Source: Saccharina japonica
Lineage: Eukaryota; Sar; Phaeophyceae; Laminariales; Laminariaceae
Length of the DNA stretch: 64,000 bases
NCBI GenBank assembly: GCA_008828725.1
Contig: MEHQ01003033.1
Location: 62,001-126,000 of the forward strand
Reading direction: 5' to 3'
Part shown: one piece after another, positions 42,701-49,455 of the stretch
Layout: each line of letters starts with the position of its first letter
Numbering within the stretch: position 1 is the stretch's first letter
Position numbers and translations under genes: made by a program
The notes under the pieces: model-generated
The model's database searches: none
Told to the model about the DNA's origin: nothing
Seen by the model: the letters and a program-made list of their open reading frames with translations, nothing else

Positions 42701-44156
42701 CAGGTAAATATCAACAACACAAGGAATAGCCTCATCCCATCAGAAAACAAGCTGCGTGCTGATGCTGCTGTTTTTGCTGCTGCTCGCTAGCTCTGAGCTC
42801 GAGCGCTCTCTGCCTGCGATGCTTGTCCCCCCGCCCTACGTACACCATGCAGCATACCTAATGCCTATACGCAGTGGGTGGGCCCTCTCGCGGTCGTCGT
42901 CAACCCTTTTGCCCCATGAACAGAGGTTCGTCATCATCAAGTTCGTTCGTTTTGCTCGTCGTTCGTTGGTGTTGTGTTGTTTAGTTTCGAGCGTTCGTTT
43001 GTTGTTCCACCAGAAAAGAACATAATTTTTGACAAGAAACACGATAAAAATCAAACACTTTCTCGTTGCATGTTGTACGTAGCGTACGATTGGATAGAAA
43101 ATAAACAAATCAGCAAACAACAACAAGCAGCTGTGGGAGCGAACAGACAAACAATTATTAACTGAAAGGTTGCGATTTCGAAACGTTGACAAGGGCGCGG
43201 GAAGGCCCGCGCCTGTTTGAATCGCGCTCTCCAGCTGCCGCTTGACCGCGCGCCGGAGCTAGTGGGAGCTTGGGGTAGGCGCGGGGGTATTTGTTTTCAA
43301 TGTCTCTCGCTTGCTGGGTACATTAATCGGCAGATTGAGATGTTGTTGTGTTGTGGCTAGATGCTAGATGATGCAGCAGGGTTGGCTTGGCTGACAGTCC
43401 TTGCTTGCAGCGTGCAGCGTACCTTTTCGTCAACACACTCTGGAAAAATACCACATGATAAAAAAAAGTTAACAACAGCAAAGAAAAGTGAGCTATCTCC
43501 TGTCGACTGCTGTCCCGGCGAAGCCAGGCTCAGAACGCCACAAACCAAAGCTAATGACACCGACAAGGTAGGCTCCGGGCGACTGCGGCTCCAGCCCTAG
43601 CTCGTTGGGGGAGACACAAGAAAGGCTGCTTGCAACTCTGTCAGGCACAAGAGACACAAAACATTCCAACGCACCTTTTTGACATCGCCCAGATCGCTGT
43701 CAGACGACCCACTTGTACCCGAGGCATGATGCACAGCAGCATCAACTTCATCGTCACTGTCCACGACCGCATGCAGCCCGTCTGTCGAAAGGCGCGCGCG
43801 CCCCCTCTGCTTCCCCCCGGACGGCCGTCGCGGGGTGGCGGCGGCGGAGCTGCTGCTGTCCCGCCGTCCTAGACCACCGCTGCTGCTGTTGTCACGTGGC
43901 AGCTCGTGGCCGCAATCTAGCCGTTTTTCGACCTTTTCCAGCAATGGATCGATGCCACCCAAAACTCGCTCAAGCTCCAGGAGTTTGTTCTGCAGCTCCG
44001 GGTCCTGGCGCGCCTGGTGCCCCTGCAGCGAGTCCATGAGCTGGTGTATTCGGAGGCCCTGCATCCCAAGTGATGCGTGGGGGTCCTCAGGAGTGTGGCT
44101 GGCTTCGAGCCCGACGCGCGAAGCCTCGGACCTGAACGCCAGAGATTTTGACATGT
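20756..44156 (-). CDS. MORN-repeat protein gene, 15 mapped exons
   Basis: Fifteen exons on the - strand join in phase 0 into a protein of about 1,640 residues; the 5' end is not resolved. Exons, 5' to 3': 43675-44156, 39133-39225, 32188-32256, 31624-31692, 31143-31211, 30677-30814, 27916-27981, 24186-27551, 23698-23781, 23325-23393, 22814-22882, 22226-22294, 21781-21915, 21180-21248, 20756-20833. It has 13 MORN repeats in blocks of six and seven, each block preceded by a related FDAG-box exon, and separated by a 1,122-residue low-complexity segment. MORN repeats (YxGxWxxGKxHG-type) usually bind membranes or scaffold cytoskeletal structures; no enzymatic domain is seen. Introns start GTGAG, GTGCG, GTATA, GTACG or GTTAG and end in AG, usually CAG. 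An alternative is two tandem genes, with the first ending at a TGA at 24,102; the good GTGAGG donor at 24,185 and matching phase favour one gene. Confidence 0.8.
21180..21248 (-). CDS. MORN gene exon 14: one MORN repeat
   Basis: 69 bp, acceptor CTGCAG, donor GTGAGG. The repeat reads GTYSWSDGRRHVGQW then QDGKQHGQ. It pairs with exon 7. Confidence 0.9.
21781..21915 (-). CDS. MORN gene exon 13: two MORN repeats
   Basis: 135 bp, acceptor TCACAG, donor GTTAGC. It encodes GVRTYPGGGIYDGEW... (23 residues) and AVWCGADGMYEGEY... (22 residues). It is the double exon of module 2. Confidence 0.9.
22054..22185. repeat. GGCAA pentanucleotide microsatellite in a MORN intron
   Basis: About 25 units of GGCAA with a few GGCGA and GACAA variants, in the intron between exons 12 and 13. 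It creates long Leu/Pro/Ala-rich false frames that run into the real exons. Confidence 0.95.
22226..22294 (-). CDS. MORN gene exon 12: one MORN repeat
   Basis: 69 bp, acceptor GAGCAG, donor GTGAGA. The repeat reads GTFWYGDGTSYAGGW then EDGLKHGH, a canonical MORN. It pairs with exon 5. Confidence 0.9.
22814..22882 (-). CDS. MORN gene exon 11: one MORN repeat
   Basis: 69 bp, acceptor TTCACAG, donor GTATAC. The repeat reads GTFSWEGGRVHQCEW then VDNKAHGQ. It pairs with exon 4, but with more divergence. Confidence 0.87.
23325..23393 (-). CDS. MORN gene exon 10: one MORN repeat
   Basis: 69 bp, acceptor GGCAG, donor GTGAGT. The repeat reads GTMVWPNGKQYNGSW then KNGKRNGY. It is the closest match to exon 3. 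Confidence 0.9.
23698..23781 (-). CDS. MORN gene exon 9: FDAG-box exon of module 2
   Basis: 84 bp with acceptor ACAG and donor GTGCGC. It encodes VEMSFDAGVPLGVGDYVGQ then VTDGVPDGQ, homologous to exon 2. A second in-frame AG acceptor lies 9 bp upstream (exon high end 23,790), which would add Pro-Pro-Gln. Confidence 0.82.
23923..23942. repeat. G tract in the intron between exons 8 and 9
   Basis: A run of about 17 G preceded by GGAGGAGG-type sequence. Confidence 0.85.
24186..27551 (-). CDS. MORN gene exon 8: 1,122-residue low-complexity segment
   Basis: A single 3,366-bp exon, acceptor AACAG at 27,553-27,552, donor GTGAGG at 24,185, phase 0 at both ends. It encodes, in order: a His/Gln run (about residues 72-86); Ala/Ser-rich stretches; a Gln/Glu/Lys/Leu-rich region likely to form a long coiled coil (about residues 220-320, genome 26,641-26,885, built of CTG-type repeats); Asn/Thr/Ser tracts; then a long Ser/Arg/Gly-rich part with RGRSRGRSRGRS, many RRSS and SRS motifs, and short acidic patches. 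This is intrinsically disordered in appearance and rich in potential phosphorylation sites. Long frames on the opposite strand over this exon are composition shadows. The exon could be the 3' end of a separate first gene if the 24,102 stop is used. Confidence 0.75.
27640..27770. repeat. ACAACA-rich simple repeat in a MORN intron
   Basis: Degenerate AAC/ACA units between exons 7 and 8, upstream of the giant exon. They extend the giant exon's frame past its acceptor with a Val/Ile-rich false sequence. Confidence 0.8.
27916..27981 (-). CDS. MORN gene exon 7: one MORN repeat
   Basis: 66 bp, acceptor GTGCAG, donor GTGAGC. The repeat reads GKYTWKDGRVWAGEW then REGNPTK, one residue shorter than the others. 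It pairs with exon 14 (GTYSWSDGRRHVGQW). Confidence 0.88.
28090..28350. repeat. 14-bp minisatellite in a MORN intron
   Basis: Around 17 diverged units of AGTCATGAGTTATC lie in the intron between exons 6 and 7. Confidence 0.85.
29610..30015. repeat. Degenerate ACCAACACCAAT simple repeat
   Basis: Scattered ACCAAC, ACCAAT and ACCAGC units in the intron between exons 6 and 7. It yields valine-rich false frames on the - strand. Confidence 0.75.
30263..30342. mobile_element. Foldback family B, copy 1
   Basis: An 80-bp inverted repeat with arms ACCACTCTGTCCCGAAATATAA (first 20: ACCACTCTGTCCCGAAATAT) and TTATGTTTCGGAACAGAGTG. It lies in a MORN intron. Relatives are at 34,333-34,403 and 61,533-61,606, with a partial at 41,420-41,450. 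Confidence 0.75.
30490..30650 (+). repeat. G/C-tract-anchored repeat, copy 2
   Basis: It contains GGTATTGCAGGAATGCGAAGG, CATGCATGATTATGAGTACA followed by C7, then CGTCTCGAAAGGGACGCGTGG and AAGGCAAGCAACAAATGAGT. The second half is the same family as 52,125-52,195 and 56,630-56,695. Confidence 0.7.
30677..30814 (-). CDS. MORN gene exon 6: two MORN repeats
   Basis: 138 bp, acceptor TGTGCAG, donor GTGAGA. It encodes two consecutive 23-residue repeats, GIFTHPDGKTYSGDW... and GTRDYPDGSSYVGSW.... It is the double exon of module 1, the counterpart of exon 13. Confidence 0.9.
31143..31211 (-). CDS. MORN gene exon 5: one MORN repeat
   Basis: 69 bp, acceptor TTGCAG, donor GTGATT. The repeat reads GKWTSPRGESYEGHL then HKGKKSGK. 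The usual Trp of the second strand is Leu. It pairs with exon 12. Confidence 0.85.
31330..31525. repeat. Tandem repeat with GCAGCCACTACAA
   Basis: About seven diverged units of 20-30 bp in the intron between exons 4 and 5. Confidence 0.75.
31624..31692 (-). CDS. MORN gene exon 4: one MORN repeat
   Basis: 69 bp, acceptor ACAG, donor GTGAGA. The repeat reads GWHMWTDGRTFDGQW then KDGRPHGL, a canonical MORN pattern. It pairs with exon 11. Confidence 0.88.
31707..31965. repeat. Minisatellite with GTGACGGTTACGTT
   Basis: 14-16-bp units are organised in a higher-order period of about 65-90 bp (CGCGTGCTACCA recurs at its end). It lies in the intron between exons 3 and 4, 15 bp from exon 4. Confidence 0.88.
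31966..32060. mobile_element. MITE family C, partial copy
   Basis: It resembles the left half of 54,061-54,218: AAGTCAAGCAAGGCAAA, CGCGCTGTCAAGGGTGTA and GGGCCGAGTGTT. The right end is missing. Confidence 0.6.
32188..32256 (-). CDS. MORN gene exon 3: one MORN repeat
   Basis: 69 bp, acceptor CAG, donor GTACGG, phase 0. The repeat reads GEMLWPRGKRYRGRW then KMGKRDGE. It pairs with exon 10 in the second module (both have M-x-W-P-x-G-K). Confidence 0.88.
32565..32745. repeat. Tandem repeat of about 60 bp, three units
   Basis: Three diverged units share ATCTTTGGTTCAAC and GAGAGGCAAGCA. They lie in the large intron between exons 2 and 3. Confidence 0.75.
32761..33240. other. Intronic DNA without recognised elements
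   Basis: AT-rich sequence with several CAGCAGTA/TACTGCTGT words. Short frames here have no recognisable motif. Confidence 0.4.
33243..33597 (+). mobile_element. tRNA-derived SINE, copy 1 (near full length)
   Basis: The head has A-box-like TGGTCTAGCAGGTAA and B-box-like GGGTTCGAGTCTC. The body shares GCGATAAAA, a GGGAGGAGAAG-type stretch, GACCCCGGATCTGAGTTACG and GAAGATAATTAATGGGAT. The end is A-rich. The copy lies in the intron between MORN exons 2 and 3, in reverse orientation to the gene. Confidence 0.85.
34333..34403. mobile_element. Foldback family B, copy 2
   Basis: Arms CTGACCCTGAATATAAGGAC and GTCCTTATATTCCCCCGGTCAG (less than perfect) around an AT-rich loop. Confidence 0.7.
34404..35140. 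other. Intronic DNA
   Basis: No gene. GTTGAAGTTGC-type units recur at 35,020-35,065. A fragment of the CCC...GGG family (TTAACCC...GTTTTGGGGACA) is at 35,062-35,115. Confidence 0.4.
35200..35540 (+). mobile_element. tRNA-derived SINE, copy 2 (full length, poly-A tail)
   Basis: It starts GTCGCCCCGGTGGGCTAGC with A-box GGGCTAGCAGGTAACC and B-box GAGTTCGAGCCCC. It continues through the conserved body to AATAAATGGGATGG and a run of about 19 A. GTAGAG on both sides may be a target duplication. A longer direct repeat, TAGAGTAATATTGATGTTTA at 35,143 and its near copy at 35,541, also brackets the copy. Confidence 0.9.
35666..35737 (+). repeat. Repeat family D, short copy
   Basis: It contains TTCTTCACATTAAACCG, CTACCCGTCGACATCCAGCA, CACCCAGTGTCCG and CCGATTCTTCATC. 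At least eight copies of this core are in the window, clustered at 39.5-41.0 kb. It has no terminal repeats and the class is unknown. Confidence 0.8.
36027..36385 (+). other. Coding-like segment of unknown origin
   Basis: A 118-codon frame of balanced composition ends REGMDGPTRSLVIVFAAGG then DAIVSLFRPTSTSEEEPAQ. It is free of simple repeats, unlike its surroundings, and lies antisense inside a MORN intron. It might be a fragment of a transposon gene. No family was recognised. Confidence 0.25.
36388..36572. repeat. Tandem duplication of about 95 bp
   Basis: Two units contain CAACAAGATGCAAA, AGAAGCTGTTGGATGGCATG-like text, AATATCTTA and GGCCAGATAC, then GTAGATGTTGATC. Confidence 0.8.
36640..36850 (+). 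mobile_element. SINE, 5'-truncated copy
   Basis: Only the body and tail are present: GACGAGGGAAGAAAGTGCTG, GCGATAAAAATGCAAGGCAA, GACCCCGGATCTGAGTTACG and about 20 A at the end. Confidence 0.85.
36851..38690. other. Intronic DNA without recognised elements
   Basis: AT-rich intron sequence with many TACCAGGTA and CAGCAGTA-like words and no supported gene. Confidence 0.4.
38700..38885. mobile_element. MITE family C, diverged copy
   Basis: It follows 54,061-54,218 in order: AGGCAAGGCAA, GTGCGCTCTCAAGAG, TTTTTCACTAAAA, GGCGTCAGTC and TCTGTCAAGGGGTGAAAG. The terminal repeat is degraded. Confidence 0.6.
39133..39225 (-). CDS. MORN gene exon 2: FDAG-box exon of module 1
   Basis: A 93-bp exon, flanked by TAG acceptor and GTGTGA donor. 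It encodes SMRFDAGPPHGVGDYVGYAT and ends DGIPHGQ. It is clearly homologous to exon 9 (EMSFDAGVPLGVGDYVGQVT). It marks the start of the first of two duplicated modules. The function of the box is unknown; it may be a divergent MORN-like hairpin. Confidence 0.8.
39588..39664 (+). repeat. Repeat family D, short copy
   Basis: TTCTTCACATAAAACCG then CTACCCGTCGTCATCCAGCA, CACCCAGTGTCCGTGC and GATTCTTC. It lies upstream of MORN exon 2. Confidence 0.75.
39908..39985 (+). repeat. Repeat family D, short copy
   Basis: TTCTTCGGATTTAACCG then TACCCGTCGACATCCAACCC, ACCCAGTGCCCGTGC and TGATTATTG. Diverged. Confidence 0.7.
40270..40325 (+). repeat. Repeat family D, partial copy
   Basis: GTGTTCTTCACATTAAACCG then CATACCCGTCG only; the right half is missing. 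Confidence 0.6.
40445..40635 (-). repeat. Repeat family D, long copy
   Basis: The reverse complement of this stretch matches 58,458-58,652 almost base for base over about 180 bp. It includes the core, CTAAAAAGGTACCAGT, the ACGACACAGAGATACTAC block and CAGAGCAGACAATGCAA. Two further half copies follow at 40,802-40,845 and 40,948-40,985 (GCGTCGACGGGTAG). Confidence 0.88.
40986..43180. other. Intronic DNA without recognised genes
   Basis: Sequence between MORN exons 1 and 2. It has a partial family B foldback at 41,410-41,450 and a possible SINE-body scrap at about 41,570-41,620 (- strand). Nothing else is recognised. Confidence 0.4.
43180..43290 (-). other. Possible additional MORN-gene exon
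   Basis: A GC-rich island in AT-rich intron DNA. On the - strand it reads LRRAVKRQLESAIQTGAG, a helical, coding-like stretch after an AG. No good GT donor of the right frame is obvious, so it was not placed in the gene model. Confidence 0.2.
43675..44156 (-). CDS. MORN gene exon 1 (first recognised): coiled-coil and Ser-rich N-terminal part
   Basis: This 482-bp exon encodes 160 residues from a Met at 44,154. There is a helical stretch rich in L, E, Q and R (about residues 30-80, including DPELQNKLLELERVLGGID), probably a coiled coil. After it comes a Ser/Arg/Gly-rich linker and an acidic DSDDEVD patch. The donor is AAG followed by GTGCGT, phase 0. An AG lies two bases before the ATG, so the ATG may be either the start codon or internal to an exon with upstream partners. 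The link to the MORN exons is inferred from strand, phase and absence of another gene between. Confidence 0.5.
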
Positions 44157-45474
44157 CTTGACAAAAATAGCCGAGGTGCAGGTACCGCGATTGTCTGTCC
44201 GATTTCACGTGAGAGTGTCAGACTACGTCCACATAGTCGTACCCTTGACCCACTCTTGTGTGTTGCGGGGGAGAGGGTTGCCGTGGAAGCAGCGGAGGGA
44301 ACGCGAGCAGGCACCGGTTCAGCGGGGTGTGCGGACTTCCTCTCGAGCGCGCGTTGAGTTGGAATTGCGGACGCACCGGTGATATTCCGTTTTTTGGAAC
44401 GAAGGTGTGGAAGGATGCAGGGATGATGAAGATGCAGCGAGGCGAGACGATGAGTCGAGAGATCTTTGCGACCCTTCACACGAAAGTTTTGAAAGATTCC
44501 ACTCCTACTCGTGGAAAATGTCAGTCTTTTAATCTCAAGGTGTTCCATTCCTTGGTTGGCCATGTTGTAGCGGGATAGTATGCTCGCGAGAAACCGCTGA
44601 GCTGCCCCCTGTGGCCGGTTGTCAGGCACCAGGGATACATTGCATGGTTCACCTGGACGAGGATGGCGGAGCTGGAAGATCTGTACATGCTGTTGAACGT
44701 CGATAGGTGGGTGTCGGCGCGGAAATATATATATGCACGTGAATCTCCAAAACCTTCACCCTGAACAGTAAGGAAACAGAAATGTACAGGCAGTACTGCT
44801 AGCCTACCAGCTTCGCTAAAACGTAACGACGTGGAGAGCGTCGGTAGCCGGTACCAATATGGGTACGAGCTCTGTCTGGAACACTCATTGCCTGGCGCTT
44901 TCAAGAGTACGTGGCAGGTTCTTGGTTGGGTTATGACAACCGATGGCCAGTGAGCTTCGTGTATTGATCGTACATTTACGTACATGTCAGGTACCAAAAA
45001 TCGAAACGTTTCGTATGTTATTACCTGGTTACAATACAAGGTGTTTCTTAGTTTATTGTTACAAGGTCACAAGTCGGTACCTCGCACTACGTACGTAAGA
45101 CAGGGGCAAGGCAGTTGAACCTGTCCTATTGCTACTTTTGCCTCGTACGGTAATCCCGATTGAAGGCCGCAACCAGCAGAAATCGCTTGGACGCCATATA
45201 GAGTTTAGAATCGGGACACGCCGAGTTGGCCTGCCTGTTATCTCTACGTTTGCCGTACGAAAAGGACTGCGTCATTGCGAAGTACCGACTCTGCCCCTAT
45301 TATTTGTACATACACCAGATTCCCCTTCAGGATGTAGGTAACTTGAAATCCGGGGGTCGTCGCAAGTTGAAAAGGGAGCATTCCTATTTAATACAAGTAG
45401 TACGTTGCTGTAGTTATTTTTTAGCACACATGTGGCAGAGGCTGCTGTATTGCCCAAAGTAATTAGTGGTAGTG
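44157..45474. other. Upstream flank of the MORN gene
   Basis: The gene's true 5' end should lie here but could not be fixed. Both strands have fairly long open frames between 44,240 and 44,800 with ordinary composition, for example a + strand piece reading MAELEDLYMLLNVD at about 44,666. None has a clear domain or splice context. Confidence 0.35.
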
Positions 45475-46489
45475 AGGGCCATTCCTAACGAACAACAAAA
45501 ATCACGATCTCATACGAGTATACATGGGAGTTACAGCAGTGGAGGCCCGTCAATTTGGTACGACGTATCCATGCTCAATGCCTTATTTTGTTTCCGGCGT
45601 TGATCTACTCTGTAGTAAATTTATTACCATATGTACCAGGTAGGACTTAAATCTGTTTTTTTTTACCCAATTTTCGTATCACTGTTGTACCAATCTGAGC
45701 CCAAATTTCAAATTTCTTACCAGAAATTTTGTTAGCTGAGGGCGCCCACTCCTGCTGTTTTTGTCTCGAATCGTGATTTTTAATGTCGAGATTCACGACG
45801 AAAACCTGGCGAATCATAACGCCATCATATTGTTCATAGTTTTTTTTACCCCAAGAAAATAATCACGATCCGTGACAATCCGTCGTATCGCTGCTGCTGT
45901 ATGCGGTGAATGCGCCTGATCAAGATGCTCCATAACCAACGCAATAACCCAGCGGTATGCGAAGACCGGTATAGGGGCATATGGCTGACTCTGCTTCGTA
46001 CACCGATTGTGGACAGCAAGCGGCTGCCCAAAGCAACCGCTGGGCGCGGGCTAACGAGCACGTTGCGGCCTCGAAATCTCGAATTGGAGGAAACACAGCG
46101 CAAATAAAGAGCGAAAAATAACATATTGAGAATCCGGGCGAGCCCGGGCAGATAACCAGTGAGATTGGAATCTCGCCAGCCGGACCGGACCGACAGCGCG
46201 TGAGATTGGAATACCACAGGCTGGGTGGGACGTTGGCCCGTGATTTGAAAATGTATAACGAGCCCGGCCCGGCCCGGCCCCACTCGCGGCCCCACTCGCG
46301 CGCCACCGGCAAAGATCCTTGGCTTTGAAACATATTTGGATGCTTTACAGTTTGAAAGTATCACGAAACGTGACATGATGTGATATATCAGCTATTTTCG
46401 TCACTGAAAAGTCACGAATCATGATATCTTGTCACCATGACGAAATGTCACGAACCGTGAGTTGTTTTTGGTTCGTTAGAAATGACCCT
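45475..46489. mobile_element. Terminal-inverted-repeat element family E, copy 1
   Basis: The ends AGGGCCATTCCTAACGAACA and TTCGTTAGAAATGACCCT are inverted repeats. The right subterminal region has many short CACGAATCATGATAT- and TCACGAAACGTGA-like palindromes. It carries GGCCCGGCCCGGCC near 46,263. No transposase is recognised; the 176-codon frame across it is composition-driven. The structure suggests a non-autonomous hAT-like element (inference). Confidence 0.7.
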
Positions 46490-47140
46490 GAGCAGGAACT
46501 CACAGAATACTACGAGTACACTGCAGCAGAGTACACAAAGTACAAAAAGTACTGCCAGACACCAGACAGCAGTAACTAACTGTTGTACACACAGAGGACA
46601 GCAGTACAGGCAGCACTTCACAGAGCACACATAATACACACCACACAACGAGTGAGTACACAGAGAGCACATGCGGCTGTACCGGTATAGTGCGTCTGTG
46701 CTGGAGAGCAGAGTGCACACACTACAAAACAAGGATTTCACACGGCAGTTCTGCGCTGTACAGCTGAGTTCATGAGAGAGTATACACAGTTAAAGAGAAC
46801 ACCAGAAAGACTAAGAAGAGTACCGGTACAGTCGAGTACACATGGAGTACAAACAGTATCAACTGCACCTACTCTGTGTGATATAGTGCTGTGCCAGGTA
46901 CAGCAGAATACATAGCATAGAGTACACAAAGAGTACGCAGAGTACACATGCAGTACTACTGTGCAGACAGCGAGTACACACCCAGTGCCATGTACTGTGC
47001 TGTACAGAAAAGTACGCGGAGCGATACTCTACGACAGAGTATGCACATTGCACTAAAAAGGGCACTACTGCTGTTGTACTAAGAGTATACAAATACAACG
47101 TAGACACAGCAGAGCACGCACAATTTTCTATTTGTACAAC
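46490..47140. repeat. Degenerate GAGTACACA-rich repeat region
   Basis: Words such as AGAGTACACA, CAGAGTAC and AGTACACAAAG recur every 15-30 bp without a fixed period. No gene is supported. Confidence 0.6.
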
Positions 47141-47469
47141 ATACTGTTTGTATATGGCAGCCGTACTGCAAACCCATGGTATTTGCACTGCTTGCTCTTG
47201 CTGCTGTAGTTCCACAGCTGCACGAGTGTATGCCCTCGACATAATAAGTCGATGTTATCGTGCCCAACATGACCGCAACGGAAGGAGCTTCGAGTGCAGC
47301 CAGACAGACGGAAGAGGGCAGTATGGGCCGTACCCTATGCGAGGAGTACAGCGAGACAGGCGGCAGAATGGATCCTGGCCGAGTCAAACTGCTGCAGACT
47401 CGAGCGGGAACTACGTCGCGGTGTCGCCATCCAACTCATCGATCGTTCTGCCGCTGCTGCTTGCTTGCG

Positions 47470-47695
47470 TGGATAACATCTTGAATTTAGACACCATGCC
47501 ATTTTTCGATTTGATAACCCGATGGCCCAAGTCGTCAGATTTTGGCTTGCGTGGAAAACATCTTGAATTTAGAGACCATGCCATTTTTCGATTAGAACGT
47601 CTGATGGCCCAAGTCGTCGAATGTTTGGGCCAAAATCTGACGACTTGGACCATCGGATTCCCAAATCGAACATTTTCCGGTCCGTTTTCGCACAT
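47470..47695. repeat. Tandem and inverted repeat
   Basis: A unit of about 75 bp occurs twice (CATCTTGAATTTAGA, CCATGCCATTTTTCGATT, GATGGCCCAAGTCGTC). It is followed by the inverted segment CCAAAATCTGACGACTTGGA. The whole can fold on itself. Confidence 0.8.
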
Positions 47696-47783
47696 TCGGA
47701 CTGAAAAAGCACAATCGCTTCGTTTTTGGGGTCGATAAATACAAATCTGAAGCGCGAAGTGGAATCGCATAGGAAACAGCCTT

Positions 47784-48229
47784 AGGGCCATAACGAAAAA
47801 CAAAAATGATCTGAGAGCCTCACGGGCCAGGCCGGGCGGACGAGATACGAGCGAGATTGGAATCTCGCGGACCGGGCCTGGCCGACGGCGCGTACAGTCG
47901 TATTTTCGCAGGCCGGGTCAGGCCTCGGCCCGTGAACTGAATCACGGGCCGGGCCGGGCCGGGCGCGGTCGGCCCGGCACGGGCTGGCTGTGTCCTACAC
48001 GCGAGAGTTGGCCCCACCCTCAAATACCGTTGGGTTTTAAATATTTTTGATTGTTGACAAATTTGAAAATATCACGAAACGTGACGTGTGTACCAGGTAT
48101 CAAGCTAATTTCGATTGGAAAAAAGTACTGCTGTATGCTATCACGAATCATGATATTTTGTCATGCCAAAAGGTCGCGAATTGTGTGCGTGTGTGTGTGT
48201 CTTTTTTTTTGTTCGTTAGGAACGGCCCT
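47784..48229. mobile_element. Terminal-inverted-repeat element family E, copy 2
   Basis: It begins AGGGCCATAACGAAAAACAA and ends TTCGTTAGGAACGGCCCT. Its interior, with GATTGGAATCTCGCGG, GGGCCGGGCCGGGCCGGG and TATCACGAAACGTGAC, matches copy 1. It is shorter because of an internal deletion. Confidence 0.75.
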
Positions 48230-48354
48230 CATACAAAAAAAAAACTGGTAGAAATTAACATGCTGACATGTTGACTGATGATTTGCAGGTGGGGGAAACT
48301 GCTGCATGTGCGATAATAGTCAGCAGTATTGACAGTTTAGTATCCGCATGCACA

Positions 48355-48518
48355 CAGGAGAAATCCGACGATTGGATGCACAGCAGTCGGCGAGGGAAGA
48401 AAAGGCTGGACTTAAAGTAAATAGCGATAAAACTGCAAGGCGCGAACCGCCGTACGTAGTGGCAAGGGGGGAGAAGAGCCTGTTGTGTGACCTCGGATCT
48501 GAGCTACGACTATTACGC
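48355..48518 (+). mobile_element. SINE, truncated copy interrupted by a foldback
   Basis: The body (GGCGAGGGAAGAA, GCGATAAAACTGCAAGGC, GACCTCGGATCTGAGCTACG) runs to ACTA and is cut by the element at 48,516-48,635. The tail may resume at 48,655-48,705 (GAGGGAGAGAGATGAAA, GATAATAGATGGGAT). Confidence 0.75.
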
Positions 48519-48635
48519 GGTGACATATATATATAGTAAATAGGACCAAATAGTGTTGGTAAAAATAGGAAAATATCTTGTTTTTTGTGTTTACCGTAGG
48601 TCTTATTTACTAGTGTTTACTATGGTCCCCCGTAA
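48516..48635. mobile_element. Foldback family F, copy inserted in a SINE
   Basis: Arms TTACGCGGTGACAT...AGTAAATAGGACC and GGTCTTATTTACTAG...GGTCCCCCGTAA are inverted. It sits at the TA of the SINE's ACGACTA. Confidence 0.75.
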
Positions 48636-49080
48636 TATCAACACATACTCGTACGAGGGAGAGAGATGAAAAAATCCCGGAGATAATAGATGGGATAAAG
48701 ATCGTACACTAAATAAAGAAACAGCTTCGTGTATACATACATAGCAGTACAGCAGCGGTATAGAATGCATGCAGGTACGTATGATGTGTACGGTATCATA
48801 GCAGGTGCGAGGTATGAATCATATGACAGAACAGGATCGGGTGTTTTCAGAGCGCTTCGCATCGACGATCACGTGGGAAGCTCGGCATTGAATGGTTCAG
48901 CTTCAGACCTGGTTCGGACGTGGCATGTTCTGCGTTTGATTGTTATCGGGGTTTGTTCAAAGTCTGCAATATACAGCGGTAGGTGCTGTTACACGCAATC
49001 GCTATTTGTTTGTAATAAGCGACGAAGCAAGCGCCATTCAGAGCGACTCAGCAAAAGGTAGTTTTCTATTAATAGGTGAA

Positions 49081-49337
49081 GAGACGCATGCTACGATAGA
49101 GGTGCACCATGTTTTTTCTGAGCTCCTCGCTTAAGGAGCGTCATATATACCTCACCGAAAAAAAAACGATTTTGGGAGGAAAATAAAAGTGCTGCCGGAT
49201 GAGAAATATCCTGACCGAAGTACACTTGAAACATTATTCGTCACAAAAATGAAAGTCCGACGAATTTGGGTTAAGGAGCGCGATCGTTCAGAAAACGATT
49301 CAGCCAAAAAGTGCTACCTCTACCGTTGCACGCGTCA
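49081..49337 (+). repeat. Dispersed repeat, copy 2
   Basis: The second copy of the repeat at window positions 1-171 (49,168-49,337). It is preceded by the inverted relative of 533-575. Confidence 0.75.
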
Positions 49338-49347
49338 AGACTCCTTT

Positions 49348-49455
49348 TATTAGGGGGGGGGCATAGTAATCAGGACCCATCACACACACTAAAACATATA
49401 TAGTCCGGTATTTTTACTCAGCATATTTGGTCCTGATTACTGTGTTCCCTCGTAA
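49348..49455. mobile_element. Foldback family F, diverged copy
   Basis: GGGGGGGGGCATAGTAATCAG...GACC and GGTCCTGATTACTGTG...CCCTCGTAA are inverted arms about 100 bp apart. Confidence 0.65.

Noticed and set aside
44521..45039. 172-codon - strand frame upstream of the MORN gene
   Set aside because: The composition is ordinary, but no domain, start context or splice sites could be matched, and the opposite strand is equally open in part.
45846..46376. 176-codon - strand frame
   Set aside because: It lies wholly inside the TIR element at 45,475-46,489 and has no domain; the GC-rich GGCCCGGCCC core keeps the frame open.
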